Origin: Halorubrum sp. F4
GTDB lineage: Archaea; Halobacteriota; Halobacteria; Halobacteriales; Haloferacaceae
Direction of reading: 5' to 3'
Assembly: GCF_027257195.1 (NCBI RefSeq)
Contig: NZ_JAPDFS010000002.1
Coordinates: 402,701 to 466,700 of the forward strand
DNA: 64,000 nucleotides
Shown: positions 17,734 to 27,061 of the stretch, one piece after another
How the letters are laid out: every line of letters begins with the position of its first letter
Numbering within the stretch: position 1 is the first letter of the stretch
Made by a program: the position numbers and the translations under genes
The notes under the pieces: model-generated
Told to the model about the DNA's origin: nothing
What the model saw: only the letters and a program-made list of their open reading frames with translations
Database searches by the model: none

Positions 17734-19629
17734 ATGACTGACGAAGAACTCATCTGGCGGATATCGGGAGGATCCGGCGACGGGATCGCTTCCACCAGCC
17801 AGAACTTCGCGAAGGCCCTGATGCGATCGGGGCTGAACGTGTTCACACACCGGCACTATCCGTCCCGGATCCGTGGGGGCCACACGTACACGGAGATCCG
17901 CGCGGCCGCGGACCCGGTCGAGTCCCGCGGTGACGGCTACAACTTCCTCCTGGCGCTCGGCGACTCGTTCGCCCGCAACCCGCAGGAGGGTGCCGTCTAC
18001 GGGAACGAGGAGATCAAGCCGCTCTCGGAGAACCTCGACGAGCTCCGCGAGGGCGGCGTCATCGTCTACGACGAGGGACTCCTCGACCCCTCGGAGATCC
18101 CGAACTTCGAGGAGCGCGTCGAGGAGAACGGCTGGCACGTCTTCCCGCTCGACCTCCGCGGGCTCGCCCGCGATATGGGTCGTGAGGTGATGCGCAACAC
18201 CGCCGGCGTCGGCGCGACCTGCGCGCTGATCGGCATGGACCTCGAACACGTCGAGGACCTGATGCGGGACGCGATGCCCGAGAAGATCCTCGACCCCAAC
18301 CTCGAGATCCTCGAGACCGCCTACGACATGGTCCGCGAGGAGTACGACGTCGACGCCGTCGAGGTCTCGGTTCCGACCGGCGAGCACGAGGAGACGCAGC
18401 TGCTCATGTCCGGCTCGGACGCCATCTCGTACGGCGCGATCGACGAGGGCTGTCGGTTCATCGCGGGCTACCCCATGACGCCGTGGACCGAAGTGTTCAC
18501 GATCATGACCCAGAACCTGCCCGAACTGGGCGGGATCTCCGAACAGGTCGAAGACGAGATCGCGGCGGCGGCGCTGGCCGTGGGAGCCTCCCACGCCGGC
18601 GTCAAGGCGATGTCCGGCTCCTCCGGCGGCGGCTTCGCGCTGATGTCCGAGCCGCTCGGGCTCGCGGAGATGACGGAGACGCCGCTCGTACTGGTGGAGG
18701 CGATGCGCGCCGGTCCCTCGACCGGAATGCCGACGAAGCCTGAGCAGTCCGACCTCGAACACGTGCTGTACACCTCCCAGGGCGACTCCCAACGGGTCGT
18801 GCTCGCGCCCGGCACGGTCGCGGAGGCGTACGAGCAGTCGCGGCTCGCCTTCCGGCTCGCCTACGAGTACCAGATCCCGACGATCCTGTTGTACGACCAG
18901 AAGCTCGGCGGGGAGCTCGTCAACGTCCCCAAGAGCCACTTCGACCGCGAGCCGAACCCGACGCTCGGGAAGACGCTCTCCGAGGAGGAGCTCGCCGAAC
19001 AGCCCCACTCGGCGGACGGCAAGTTCCACCGCTTCCAGCACGACGTCGAGGACGGCGTCACCCCGCGGTCGATCCCCGGCCAGAAGGGCGGTCGCTACCT
19101 CGCGACCGGCAACGAGCACGACCCCACGGGCCACATCAGCGAGTCGCCCGACAACCGGGTCGCACAGATCGACCGGCGGACCCAGAAGCTCGAGGCGATC
19201 CGCGCCGACCTCGACACCGAGGACACGAGCTCGTACGCCGGCCCCGACGACGCCGAGTACGGCGTCCTCACGTTCGGGAGCCAGCAGGGAACCGTCGAGG
19301 AGGCCGTCGGCCGCCTCAACGACGCCGGCGTCTCGGTGAAGTCGCTCGGCGTCTCCGACATGCTCCCGTTCCCGACCGAGGAGGTCCGGACGTTCATCGA
19401 GAGCGTCGAGGAGGTGCTCGTCGTCGAGATGACCGCCTCCGGACAGTTCCGCGGGCTCGTCCAGAAGAACCTCGGCCAGTACGGGGAGAAGCTGTCGAGC
19501 CTCCTGAAGTACAACGGGAACCCGTTCGAGCCGGCCGAGATCGTCGACGGCTTCGAGGCCGCGATCATCGAGGGCGACGGCGACGCGTCCGGCCATCAGA
19601 CCACCTTCGTCCCAGCAGCAGGTGATTAA
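17734..19629 (+). CDS. korA: 2-oxoacid:ferredoxin oxidoreductase, fused gamma-alpha subunit (KorA)
   Basis: 631 residues. The N-terminal gamma-type domain (about 1-190: WRISGGSGDGIASTSQNFAK, HYPSRIRGGHTYTEIR) is fused to the alpha (pyrimidine-binding) domains (GYPMTPWTEVFTIM, SSGGGFALMSEPLGLAEM). With KorB it oxidatively decarboxylates a 2-oxoacid, making acyl-CoA and reduced ferredoxin; haloarchaea use this in place of NAD-linked dehydrogenase complexes in the citric acid cycle. 2-oxoglutarate is favoured over pyruvate from overall similarity that I recall, not from a diagnostic residue. ATG at 17734 gives the family N-terminus. korB follows after three bases. Confidence 0.9.
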   Translation: MTDEELIWRISGGSGDGIASTSQNFAKALMRSGLNVFTHRHYPSRIRGGHTYTEIRAAADPVESRGDGYNFLLALGDSFARNPQEGAVYGNEEIKPLSENLDELREGGVIVYDEGLLDPSEIPNFEERVEENGWHVFPLDLRGLARDMGREVMRNTAGVGATCALIGMDLEHVEDLMRDAMPEKILDPNLEILETAYDMVREEYDVDAVEVSVPTGEHEETQLLMSGSDAISYGAIDEGCRFIAGYPMTPWTEVFTIMTQNLPELGGISEQVEDEIAAAALAVGASHAGVKAMSGSSGGGFALMSEPLGLAEMTETPLVLVEAMRAGPSTGMPTKPEQSDLEHVLYTSQGDSQRVVLAPGTVAEAYEQSRLAFRLAYEYQIPTILLYDQKLGGELVNVPKSHFDREPNPTLGKTLSEEELAEQPHSADGKFHRFQHDVEDGVTPRSIPGQKGGRYLATGNEHDPTGHISESPDNRVAQIDRRTQKLEAIRADLDTEDTSSYAGPDDAEYGVLTFGSQQGTVEEAVGRLNDAGVSVKSLGVSDMLPFPTEEVRTFIESVEEVLVVEMTASGQFRGLVQKNLGQYGEKLSSLLKYNGNPFEPAEIVDGFEAAIIEGDGDASGHQTTFVPAAGD

Positions 19630-19632
19630 CCA

Positions 19633-20571
19633 ATGAGCACGTTTTCAGCCATCGGAGAGGAGCGAGAGATCGACCGCGACGAGTACACCCCGACCGTCGA
19701 GCCCCAGCCGACCTGGTGTCCCGGCTGTGGCGACTTCAGCGTCCTGAAGGCGCTGAAACAGGCGCTCCCGGAGGTCGGTCGCACGCCCGAGGAGACCCTG
19801 CTCTGTACGGGGATCGGCTGTTCGGGGAAGCTGAACAGCTACCTCGACACCTACGGATTCCACACGATCCACGGGCGCTCGCTGCCCGTGGCCCGCGCCG
19901 CGAAGCTCGCGAATCCCGATCTCGAGGTCATCGCCGCCGGCGGCGACGGCGACGGCTACGGGATCGGCGGGAACCACTTCATCCACACGGCCCGGGAGAA
20001 CCACGACATGACCTACATCGTGTTCAACAACGAGATCTTCGGGCTCACGAAGGGACAGACCTCCCCGACCAGCCCGAAGGGTCACAAGTCGAAGACCCAA
20101 CCACACGGCAGCGCCAAGGAGCCGCTCAAGCCGCTCTCGCTTTCGCTCAACGCCGGGGCCTCCTACGTCGCCCGGACGGCCGCGGTCAACCCGAACCAGG
20201 CCAAGGAGATCCTGATCGAGGCGATCGAACACGACGGGTTCGCCCACGTCGACTTCCTGACGCAGTGTCCGACCTGGAACAAGGACGCCCGCCAGTACGT
20301 CCCGTACATCGACGTCAACGAGTCCGACGACTACGAGTTCGACAAGACCGACCGCGTCGAGGCCGCCGCGATGATGCGGACGACCGAGGAGGCGCTATAC
20401 GACGGCGAGGTCCTCACCGGTCGGTTCTACGTCGACGAGGACCGACCCTCCTACGGCCAGGAGAAGCGTCAGATCGGTGAGATGCCCGAGGAGCCGCTGG
20501 CCGAGCGCTACTGGGACGACGACTACGAGTGGGAGCGCTCGTACGACCGGTTCGTCGACAAACACGAGTGA
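19633..20571 (+). CDS. korB: 2-oxoacid:ferredoxin oxidoreductase, beta subunit (KorB)
   Basis: 312 residues. Thiamine-diphosphate-binding catalytic subunit: TWCPGCGDFSVLKAL and CTGIGCSGKLNSYL provide the Fe-S cysteines, and GGDGDGYGIGGNHFIHTARENHDMTY (in parts GGDGDGYGIG and NNEIFGLTKGQTSPT) is the TPP/Mg2+ motif. It pairs with the preceding korA, three bases upstream, in an obvious operon. An Lrp-type regulator follows on the same strand behind its own promoter. A T-run at 20605-20609 may mark the transcript end. Confidence 0.92.
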   Translation: MSTFSAIGEEREIDRDEYTPTVEPQPTWCPGCGDFSVLKALKQALPEVGRTPEETLLCTGIGCSGKLNSYLDTYGFHTIHGRSLPVARAAKLANPDLEVIAAGGDGDGYGIGGNHFIHTARENHDMTYIVFNNEIFGLTKGQTSPTSPKGHKSKTQPHGSAKEPLKPLSLSLNAGASYVARTAAVNPNQAKEILIEAIEHDGFAHVDFLTQCPTWNKDARQYVPYIDVNESDDYEFDKTDRVEAAAMMRTTEEALYDGEVLTGRFYVDEDRPSYGQEKRQIGEMPEEPLAERYWDDDYEWERSYDRFVDKHE

Positions 20572-20615
20572 ACTGATCGGCCCGGTTCGTGACGCCGACT
20601 CCGGTTTTTCGGGTT

Positions 20616-20633
20616 CGGAAGGTATTTTTTCCG
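20616..20633 (+). promoter_or_regulatory. TATA box inside an inverted repeat, upstream of the Lrp-type gene
   Basis: CGGAA (20616-20620) and TTCCG (20629-20633) flank ggtatttt, which contains the probable TATA box about 25 bases before the ATG at 20653. A repeat that encloses the TATA box is where an autoregulator would bind; autoregulation is common in Lrp-family proteins but is inference here. The T-runs at 20605-20609 and 20625-20630 could also serve as terminators for korAB. Confidence 0.45.
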
Positions 20634-20652
20634 TGGTGACAAAGGAGTTCAC

Positions 20653-21081
20653 ATGAGTACCGTATCGACGGAAGAGCGTATCCTCTCGGTGTTGGAGGAG
20701 GACGCGCAGGCCTCCTGTGGGGAGATCGCCGAGCGGGCGGACGTCTCGAAGCCAACGGTGCGAAAGTACATCGATAAGCTCGAACGGGAGGGCGTCATCG
20801 TCGGCTATTCGGCCGACGTCGACCCGAAGAAGCTCTCGACGCAGTCGATCGCGATCGTCGGTATGGACGTGGACTCGGGCGAGTACGTCTCCGCGACCCG
20901 CGATCTGAAGGCCCTCGAGGAGGTGGAGTCACTGTACACCTCCTCCGGCGACCACATGCTGATGGCCGAGGTTCGCGCGGCCGACGGCGACGAGCTCGGC
21001 GACGTCATCAACGACGAGCTGCTCGCCGTCGACGGCGTCACCGCCGCACACCCGTCGTTCCTCCAGGAACGACTGAAGTGA
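20653..21081 (+). CDS. Lrp/AsnC-family transcriptional regulator
   Basis: 142 residues. N-terminal winged helix (about 4-52: ERILSVLEEDAQASCGEIAERADVSKPTVRKYIDKLEREGVI in outline, with recognition helix SKPTVRKYIDKL) and C-terminal RAM-like sensor domain (about 65-140: SIAIVGMDV, SGDHMLMAEVRA). Such proteins form dimers and octamers and respond to amino acids or related metabolites. Its position just after korAB suggests control of 2-oxoacid metabolism; this is inference. It converges on the GNAT gene with 13 bases between stops. Confidence 0.9.
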   Translation: MSTVSTEERILSVLEEDAQASCGEIAERADVSKPTVRKYIDKLEREGVIVGYSADVDPKKLSTQSIAIVGMDVDSGEYVSATRDLKALEEVESLYTSSGDHMLMAEVRAADGDELGDVINDELLAVDGVTAAHPSFLQERLK

Positions 21082-21094
21082 GCGCTTCTCCCCG

Positions 21095-21565
21095 TCACCG
21101 GATGGCGTCGATGTCGACCGCCACGACCGCCTCGTCGCCGGCGGGACCGCGACGCACCGCACGTCGGGAGAACCCGTGAGCGCGGTAGAACTCCCGGGCG
21201 CTCGGACGGTCGTCGGGGACGCTCGCACGGAGCGTGTCGACGCCGTGGTCGGCGAGCTCCTCGGCGGTGCGCGAGAGCAAGTCCTCGGTGACCCCTTCAC
21301 CGACGTGCTCCGGGTGGACCCAGAGCGCGAGGAGTTCGGCCTCGGGTCCCGTCTCGTCGGGATGGGCGATCGCCACGCCGATCGGGCCGTCGCCGTCTTC
21401 CATTAGAAAGCAGCACTCCGCGCCCACGGCCGCCTCCCTGACGCCCGCGGCCGAGACGTCGAGGAGCGGCGCGCCGATGTCGTCGAACACCGTCGCCTCG
21501 CGGGCCCGTGAAACCGTCGTCCGAAGCGTCTCGGCGTCGCCGGGACGCGCCGGTCGAACACGCAT
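21095..21565 (-). CDS. GNAT-family N-acetyltransferase
   Basis: 156 residues. Starts MRVRPARPGDAETLRTTV, the usual GNAT opening; motif A is LLALWVHPEHVGEGVTEDLL, where the acetyl-CoA pyrophosphate loop (normally Q/R-x-x-G-x-G/A) reads HVGEGV. The C-terminal strand-helix SAREFYRAHGFSRR is typical of motif B. It transfers an acetyl group from acetyl-CoA to an amine; the substrate cannot be told. It is separated from ileS by 45 bases on the other side, same strand. Confidence 0.85.
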   Translation of the reverse strand: MRVRPARPGDAETLRTTVSRAREATVFDDIGAPLLDVSAAGVREAAVGAECCFLMEDGDGPIGVAIAHPDETGPEAELLALWVHPEHVGEGVTEDLLSRTAEELADHGVDTLRASVPDDRPSAREFYRAHGFSRRAVRRGPAGDEAVVAVDIDAIR

Positions 21566-21610
21566 ACACGAACCGTGGAGAGGGGACTAGGTATACGTTT
21601 CGGGGGCGGC

Positions 21611-24600
21611 TCAGGCGACCGGGGCGATCCCGATAGTCACCGTGACGTCCTCGACGTCCCACTCCTCCGTGAGTCCGTCGGGGTCGCTCGCGGCGTCGGT
21701 CGGTCCCTCGAGCCACGCGTCGGCGCGGACCTCGTCCGCGATCAGGTCGGCGTGCTCGTCGACGAAGCCGGCCACGCGGTCGTCGTCGACGGCGACCCCC
21801 AGCCGGATCCGGGCCTCGACGTCGAGGTCGAGCTCCTTGCGCATCTCCTGTATCCGGCGTATCACGTCCCGGGCGTACCCCTCGGACTCGATCTCGGGCG
21901 TCAGGGAGGTGTCGACGTACACCGTCCCGCCGTCGAAGTCCGCCCCGGTGACGTTCTCGGGCGGTTCGGCGACGTACTCGACCATCGAGTCGTCGAGGTC
22001 GAGCGGCTCTCCGTCGAGCGTGAGCTCGCCGGCCTCGACCGCCTCGCGGGTCGCGCCCTGGACGGCCTCCATCACTCGCTGGGCGTCGCCGCCGAAGACG
22101 GGGCCGATCTCCGACATCCGCGGCTCCGCGCTCTCGACGAGCTCGTCGAACGCGTCGGTGACGCGAACGTCGCGGGCGTTGACGCGATCCGCGATGAGGT
22201 CCGCGAGGCGGTCGACCGCGCCCGCGACCGCGTCGTCGTCGGTCTCGACGACGACGCGCGGGACGGGCCAGCGGAGCTTCCGACCGGCCTGCTGGCGCGC
22301 GTTCGCGGCGGCTTCCTCCACGTCGCGGAGGACGGCCACGTCGCGTTCGAGCCCGGTATCGCGCAGGTCGTCGTCGGGTTCGGGATACGACAGGGCGTGG
22401 ACCGTGGTCGCCTCGCCGTCGAGCGTCCGGTACATCCGCTCGGTCAGGTACGGCGCGATCGGCGCGAGCAGCCGGATGGTCTCGTCGAGGACCGTCGAGA
22501 GCGTCGCGTACGCCCCGCGCTTCGAGGCGGAGTCGGCCTCCTCCCACATGCGGTCGCGGACGGCCTTGACGTAGAAGCGGGAGACGTCCTGGGTGACGAA
22601 CTCGATGGTCGCGTTGACCGCGTCGCTGACGCGGTAGTCGTCCCACGCCTCGGTCACCTCCGTCTCGACGGACTGGAGCCGCGAGAGCACCCACTCGTCG
22701 ACGAGTTCGAGCTCGGCGTCGTCCAAGTCCGCCTCGGCCGGGTCGTAACCGTCGAGCTCCATGTACTCGAGCGGGAAGCGGAAGACGTTCCAGAGGATGT
22801 TGAGCTTGCCCTGGATCTCCCCGAGGCCGTCCCACTCGAACGCGAGGTCGACGCCCTGCTGGTCGTGCGAGAGGAGATACGTTCGGAGGGGGTCGCGGCC
22901 GGCCCGGTCTATCGCCTCCTCGGGCGTGACGATGTTGCCGACGGACTTGGACATCTTGCGGCCGTCCTCGTCGTTGGCGAACCCGTGCATGATCACCTCC
23001 TCGTAGGGGACCTGACCGACCGCGGCGGTCCCCATCCCGAGCTGGGACCAGAACCAGCCGCGCGTCTGGTCGTGCGCCTCGATGATCAGGTCGGCGGGCC
23101 ACAGCTCCTCGAAGGCCGCCTCGTTCGTCGGGTATCCGAGGGTCCCCCACGTGGCGACCGACGAGTCGAGCCAGACGTCGAAGACGTCCTCGACGCGCCG
23201 GTAGGTCGTCCCGTCCTCGACGATCGTCAGGTCGTCGACCGAGGGACGGTGGAGGTCGATCGAGTCGGGGTCGACGTCCTCCTCGACGCGTTCCGCGAGC
23301 TCCTCGCGGGTGCCGATCACGATCATGTCCTCGTCGAGGTTCCCCGCCTCGGCGTCCTCGGGCACCCAGATCGGGATCGGGATCCCCCAGTAGCGCTGCC
23401 GGGAGACGTTCCAGTCGGGCGCGTCCTCGATGAAGTCGCGGAAGCGGTTGTCCCGGGCCCATCCCGGGTGCCACTCCGACTCCTCCATGTTCGCGAGGAG
23501 GTCCTCCTTCACGTCCGTGATCGAGATGAACCACTGGTCGGTGACGAGCTGGATGATCCCCGTGTCACACCGCCAGCAGTGGCCGTAGCTGTGGTCGACC
23601 GTGCCGTGTGCGAGCATGTGGCCGTCGTCGACGAGGTCCGCGATGATCTCCTCGTTGGCGTCGCGGACGAACTGCCCGGCGTACTCGCCCGCCTGCTTCG
23701 TGAACTCCCCGTTCGGCTCGACCGGACAGAAGATCTCGAGCCCCAGCTCGCTGCCGCGGTGGAAGTCCTCCTCACCGTGCCCGGGCGCGGAGTGGACGAG
23801 TCCGGTGCGGTCGGCCTCCACGTAGTCGGCGGCGTACACCTGCCCCGCGCCCTCGAAGTCCGGATACTCGGCGAGGCGGTCCGCGAGCGGGTGGTCGTAC
23901 GCCCATCCGAGCATGTCCGCACCCGAGAGCTCCGCTTCGATCTCGTACTCCTCGTATCGCCCCTCCGAGAGCACGTCCTCGACGCACTCCGCGGCGACGT
24001 AGAGCAGCTCCTCCTCGCCGTCCCGCTCGGCGCGGACGGCGTTGTAGGTGAGCTCCTCGTCGACGGCGACGAAGGTGTTCGCGGGGATCGTCCACGGGGT
24101 CGTCGTCCAGATCACGAGGCTCCCCTCGCGGTCGGCGAGCGGGAACTTCACATAGATCGAGGGGTCCTCGACGTCCTCGTACTCGACCTCGTTGTTCGCG
24201 ATCCCGGTCTCACACCGCGGGCACTGCGAGATCGAGCGTTTGCCCTGTTCGACGAGGCCGTTGTCGGCGACGTTGGAGAACGCCCACCACGCGGCCTCCA
24301 TGTACTCCGGGGAGATCGTCTCGTAGGGGTCCTCCCAGTCCATCCACGCGCCGATCGACTGGAAGTCCTCGTCCATCGCCGCCCGGTTCTCGAGGGCGAA
24401 CTCCTTGCACCGCTCGATGAACGCCTCCATCCCGTACTCCTCGATGTCGCGTTTGTTCTCGAAGCCCAGCTCCTCCTCGACTTTCACCTCGATCGGGAGG
24501 CCGTGCATGTCGTAGCCCGGCCGGTCCGTGACCCGGTGGCCGGTCATCCGCTTGTGCCGGATGACGGCGTCCTTCAGCGTCTTGTTCCAGGCGGTGCCGA

Positions 24601-24763
24601 GGTGCATCTGCCCGGAGGTGTACGGCGGGCCGTCGACGAAGAAGAAGGGCGGGTCGTCGGCGTGCGCCTCTTTCGCCGCCTCGTAGGCGTCCGCGTCGTC
24701 CCAGTACTCCTCGACCGCCGACTCGACGTCGGCGGGCGTGTACTGGTCGTCGATCTGCTCCAT
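21611..24763 (-). CDS. ileS: Isoleucyl-tRNA synthetase
   Basis: 1050 residues, class I synthetase charging tRNA-Ile. The HIGH motif appears as HLGT at residues 54-57 (SGQMHLGTAWN), and KMSKS is intact at 603-607. The large CP1 editing domain (about 190-400: VIWTTTPWTIPAN, HSAPGHGEEDF) removes misattached valine. The anticodon-binding domain follows after about 650 and the C-terminal domain is acidic. It has its own promoter: a TATA-like ttcaaata (minus strand, about 24786-24793) lies some 25 bases before ATG. Two long frames on the opposite strand are shadows. Confidence 0.97.
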   Translation of the reverse strand: MEQIDDQYTPADVESAVEEYWDDADAYEAAKEAHADDPPFFFVDGPPYTSGQMHLGTAWNKTLKDAVIRHKRMTGHRVTDRPGYDMHGLPIEVKVEEELGFENKRDIEEYGMEAFIERCKEFALENRAAMDEDFQSIGAWMDWEDPYETISPEYMEAAWWAFSNVADNGLVEQGKRSISQCPRCETGIANNEVEYEDVEDPSIYVKFPLADREGSLVIWTTTPWTIPANTFVAVDEELTYNAVRAERDGEEELLYVAAECVEDVLSEGRYEEYEIEAELSGADMLGWAYDHPLADRLAEYPDFEGAGQVYAADYVEADRTGLVHSAPGHGEEDFHRGSELGLEIFCPVEPNGEFTKQAGEYAGQFVRDANEEIIADLVDDGHMLAHGTVDHSYGHCWRCDTGIIQLVTDQWFISITDVKEDLLANMEESEWHPGWARDNRFRDFIEDAPDWNVSRQRYWGIPIPIWVPEDAEAGNLDEDMIVIGTREELAERVEEDVDPDSIDLHRPSVDDLTIVEDGTTYRRVEDVFDVWLDSSVATWGTLGYPTNEAAFEELWPADLIIEAHDQTRGWFWSQLGMGTAAVGQVPYEEVIMHGFANDEDGRKMSKSVGNIVTPEEAIDRAGRDPLRTYLLSHDQQGVDLAFEWDGLGEIQGKLNILWNVFRFPLEYMELDGYDPAEADLDDAELELVDEWVLSRLQSVETEVTEAWDDYRVSDAVNATIEFVTQDVSRFYVKAVRDRMWEEADSASKRGAYATLSTVLDETIRLLAPIAPYLTERMYRTLDGEATTVHALSYPEPDDDLRDTGLERDVAVLRDVEEAAANARQQAGRKLRWPVPRVVVETDDDAVAGAVDRLADLIADRVNARDVRVTDAFDELVESAEPRMSEIGPVFGGDAQRVMEAVQGATREAVEAGELTLDGEPLDLDDSMVEYVAEPPENVTGADFDGGTVYVDTSLTPEIESEGYARDVIRRIQEMRKELDLDVEARIRLGVAVDDDRVAGFVDEHADLIADEVRADAWLEGPTDAASDPDGLTEEWDVEDVTVTIGIAPVA

Positions 24764-24835
24764 ACGAGTGTGTCCGCTCCCGCGTATTTGAATACGGCGA
24801 ACTCCGCGTTCAGCCGTCGTCGCCTCCGACCCCGC

Positions 24836-26005
24836 TCACCGCTCGATCCCCGCCTCCGCGAACGTCGCCATCCGGTCGTGGGTTCGGCAGGCGGCGCGGT
24901 AGGTCGCGAGCGCCAGCGCCGCGCCGGACCCCTCACCGAGCCGGAGGTCGTGATCGAAGAGCGGGTCCAGATCGAGCGCGGCCAACTGGACCGCGTGGCC
25001 CGGCTCGCTGCCGACGTGCGAGGGGAGGAGGTACGGCCGGACGTCGCCCGCGACCGCGTCGGCGACGAGGACGGACGCGCCCGAGACCACGCCGTCGACG
25101 ACGACCGGCGTCCGGTCGGCCGCACAGCCGAGCGCGATCCCGGCGAGAACGCCGATCTCGTAGCCGCCGACGCGGCGGAGGACCTCGACGGCGTCGGTGG
25201 GTCCACCGACGTCAGCTCCGTCGCCGCCGGCACCCACGCCATCACCGCCGTTGCCGCCGTCGAGCCCGTTTCGCGAGAGCGCTCGCTCCACGACTGCGAC
25301 CTTGTGCGCTCGCGTCTCCTCGTCGACGCCGGTTCCCCGACCCGTGACCCGGTCGGGATCCGCGCCGGCCAGCGCCGCCGTGAGCGCGGCGGCGACCGTG
25401 GTGTTGCCGATCCCCATCTCGCCGAGCGCGACGATCCCGGCGTCGGAAAGTCGCGTCCGGGCGGTCCGCACGCCGGCCTCCAGGCTCGCGATCGCGTCGT
25501 CCCGGGACATCGCCGGGCCCTTCGAGACGTCGTCGGTGCCGGAGCCGATCCGCTCGTCGACGACGGGGATCGTGTCGTCTCCGTCGCACTCGTCGACCTC
25601 GACCGGCGGCCCGTCGACGCCGGCGTCGACGACGAGCGTGTCCGCGCCGACGACCTCGCCGATCGCGGAGACCGCCGCCCCGCCGGCGGCGAAGTTGCGA
25701 ACCATGGCTCGGGTCACGGCCTGCGGGTACGCCGAGACGCCCCGGTCGACCACGCCGTGGTCCGCGGCGGCGACGACGACGGTCGGGTCCGCGAGCGTCG
25801 GCCGTGGATCGCCCGTGAGCCCCGCGATGGCGACCGCGAGGTCCTCCAGCCGGCCGAGGCTTCCGGGCGGCTTCGTCAGCTCGGCCTGTCGTTCGCGGGC
25901 GGCGTCGGCCGCGTCGTCGTCGAACGCCGGGATCGACGGCGGCGAGAAGTCGGGCAACGGGGAGCCGTCGACCGACGAGGGAAAGTCGGGATCGGACACG
26001 GTCAC
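24836..26005 (-). CDS. cobT: Nicotinate-nucleotide-dimethylbenzimidazole phosphoribosyltransferase (CobT)
   Basis: 389 residues. It activates the lower-ligand base for cobalamin nucleotide-loop assembly. Motifs: ELTKPPGSLGRLEDLAV at the N-terminus, AAADHGVVDRGVSAYPQ, LGEMGIGNTTVAAALT, GRGTG and the C-terminal LPSHVGSEPGHAVQLAAL. A glycine-rich insert (NGGDGVGAGGDGADVGG) near residue 258 breaks the family pattern and is probably a surface loop. Its start overlaps the stop of the upstream gene at 26002 by four bases, so the two are translationally coupled. Confidence 0.92.
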   Translation of the reverse strand: MTVSDPDFPSSVDGSPLPDFSPPSIPAFDDDAADAARERQAELTKPPGSLGRLEDLAVAIAGLTGDPRPTLADPTVVVAAADHGVVDRGVSAYPQAVTRAMVRNFAAGGAAVSAIGEVVGADTLVVDAGVDGPPVEVDECDGDDTIPVVDERIGSGTDDVSKGPAMSRDDAIASLEAGVRTARTRLSDAGIVALGEMGIGNTTVAAALTAALAGADPDRVTGRGTGVDEETRAHKVAVVERALSRNGLDGGNGGDGVGAGGDGADVGGPTDAVEVLRRVGGYEIGVLAGIALGCAADRTPVVVDGVVSGASVLVADAVAGDVRPYLLPSHVGSEPGHAVQLAALDLDPLFDHDLRLGEGSGAALALATYRAACRTHDRMATFAEAGIER

Positions 26006-26460
26006 GCGTCGAAGTCCGGGAGGTCGTCGGGCGCCTCGTACTCCGATTCCCAGTCGATGTACTCGTCTTTGAGCACGTCACAGACGACCTGTCCGAGCTC
26101 GGTGAGTCCGGCGTTGATCGCGGAGACGGATCCCCACGAGTCGAGGTCGGCGTGGTACTCCCGCTCCTTCCAGTCCTCGGGGATGCCCGGCGCGTGATAT
26201 CCCACGCGGTCGGCAAAGGAGTCCCAGAAGAAGTCGAACCGGGAGACGAGATCGAGGTCCTCGACTATCCGCCAGTCGGACTCGTCGAGGTCGCTGTCGG
26301 CGGCCCACTCCGAGAACGCCTCCTCCCAGGCACCCTCGCGCAGGAACGCCTCGAGGTCGTCGCGGCGGTACTCGCCGCCGGCAACGTCGGCGTCCTCGTA
26401 CTCGTTCGGGTCGACGGCGGACAGCTCCGGCGGGTCCGGCGTCTCGATGTCGAGCGACAT
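26002..26460 (-). CDS. Uncharacterised acidic protein co-transcribed with cobT
   Basis: 152 residues, strongly acidic, with many aromatic residues (SRFDFFWDSFADRVGYHAPGIPEDW in outline). No membrane segments, signal peptide or cysteine motif are visible. It starts MSLDIETPDPPELSAVDPNE and overlaps cobT by four bases, so it is likely made together with it; this might point to cobamide metabolism, but the family is not one I recognise. ATG at 26460 is chosen because upstream sequence in the longer frame is Arg-rich and unlike the protein. Confidence 0.7.
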   Translation of the reverse strand: MSLDIETPDPPELSAVDPNEYEDADVAGGEYRRDDLEAFLREGAWEEAFSEWAADSDLDESDWRIVEDLDLVSRFDFFWDSFADRVGYHAPGIPEDWKEREYHADLDSWGSVSAINAGLTELGQVVCDVLKDEYIDWESEYEAPDDLPDFDA

Positions 26461-26574
26461 GTCCCTCCGTGCGCGCCGGGGAGCCAAAACGGTGCGGGCT
26501 CGACGGCGACGGGATCGGAGAGGGAAGCGATCGCGATCCGGTCCTTTTACCGCGCCGACCGAGTATCTCGGGAC

Positions 26575-26982
26575 ATGAACGTCCGCGACCGCTCCCGCCG
26601 GGTCGGGATCGCCGCCGCGCTCGCCAGCGCCCTCCTGCTCGCCGCGCCGTACGCGCTCGTGACCGGCTTCGACGCCCAACTCGCCGGGTACTACACGGCC
26701 GGCCCGATAGGGGCCGGCGGGGTCGCGCTGTTCGCGCTGTTGAGCGCGGTCGTGTTCGCCTCCGTCGAGCGGGGGAACGTCGACCCGGGGACGCTCGCCG
26801 GCGCGCTCGTCGTCCTCGGTGCCGCGACGACGCTCACCGCGGCGGTCTGGTGGCTCTCGATCGAGCCGACGACGATGTTCGGCGAGTACCGCTGGCTGGA
26901 GCACCACGCGACCGCCGTGACGGTCGTCTCGCTGCCGATACCGCTCTGTGCCGGCGTGTACGCGCGCGAACTGTTGGGCTGA
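26575..26982 (+). CDS. Four-helix membrane protein of unknown function
   Basis: 135 residues, four hydrophobic segments at about 9-31, 41-62, 70-93 and 108-130. Positively charged start (MNVRDRSRRVG) suggests the N-terminus is cytoplasmic. No catalytic motif is seen. I recall a haloarchaeal DUF7548-type family of this size, without certainty. A TATA-like ccttttacc lies about 30 bases before ATG. Confidence 0.65.
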   Translation: MNVRDRSRRVGIAAALASALLLAAPYALVTGFDAQLAGYYTAGPIGAGGVALFALLSAVVFASVERGNVDPGTLAGALVVLGAATTLTAAVWWLSIEPTTMFGEYRWLEHHATAVTVVSLPIPLCAGVYARELLG

Positions 26983-27032
26983 AACGCGGGGTCGTGGAGG
27001 GATCCGAACGGCTCGGATCCCGCGAACGAAAG

Positions 27033-27041
27033 GCCCTTATG
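27033..27041 (+). promoter_or_regulatory. Promoter of the SRP RNA gene
   Basis: A cccttatgg box lies about 25-30 bases before the inferred 5' end of the SRP RNA, preceded by a purine-rich gaaag that fits a BRE. Confidence 0.45.
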
Positions 27042-27061
27042 GGGCACCGATGTAGTGGAAA

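Noticed and set aside
21575..26197. Very long plus-strand open frame (1540 codons) across ileS and cobT
   Set aside because: It is a shadow frame caused by high GC and codon bias. The minus strand carries complete HIGH/KMSKS and CobT motifs, while the plus frame has no recognisable domain and is rich in Arg/Val/Gly.
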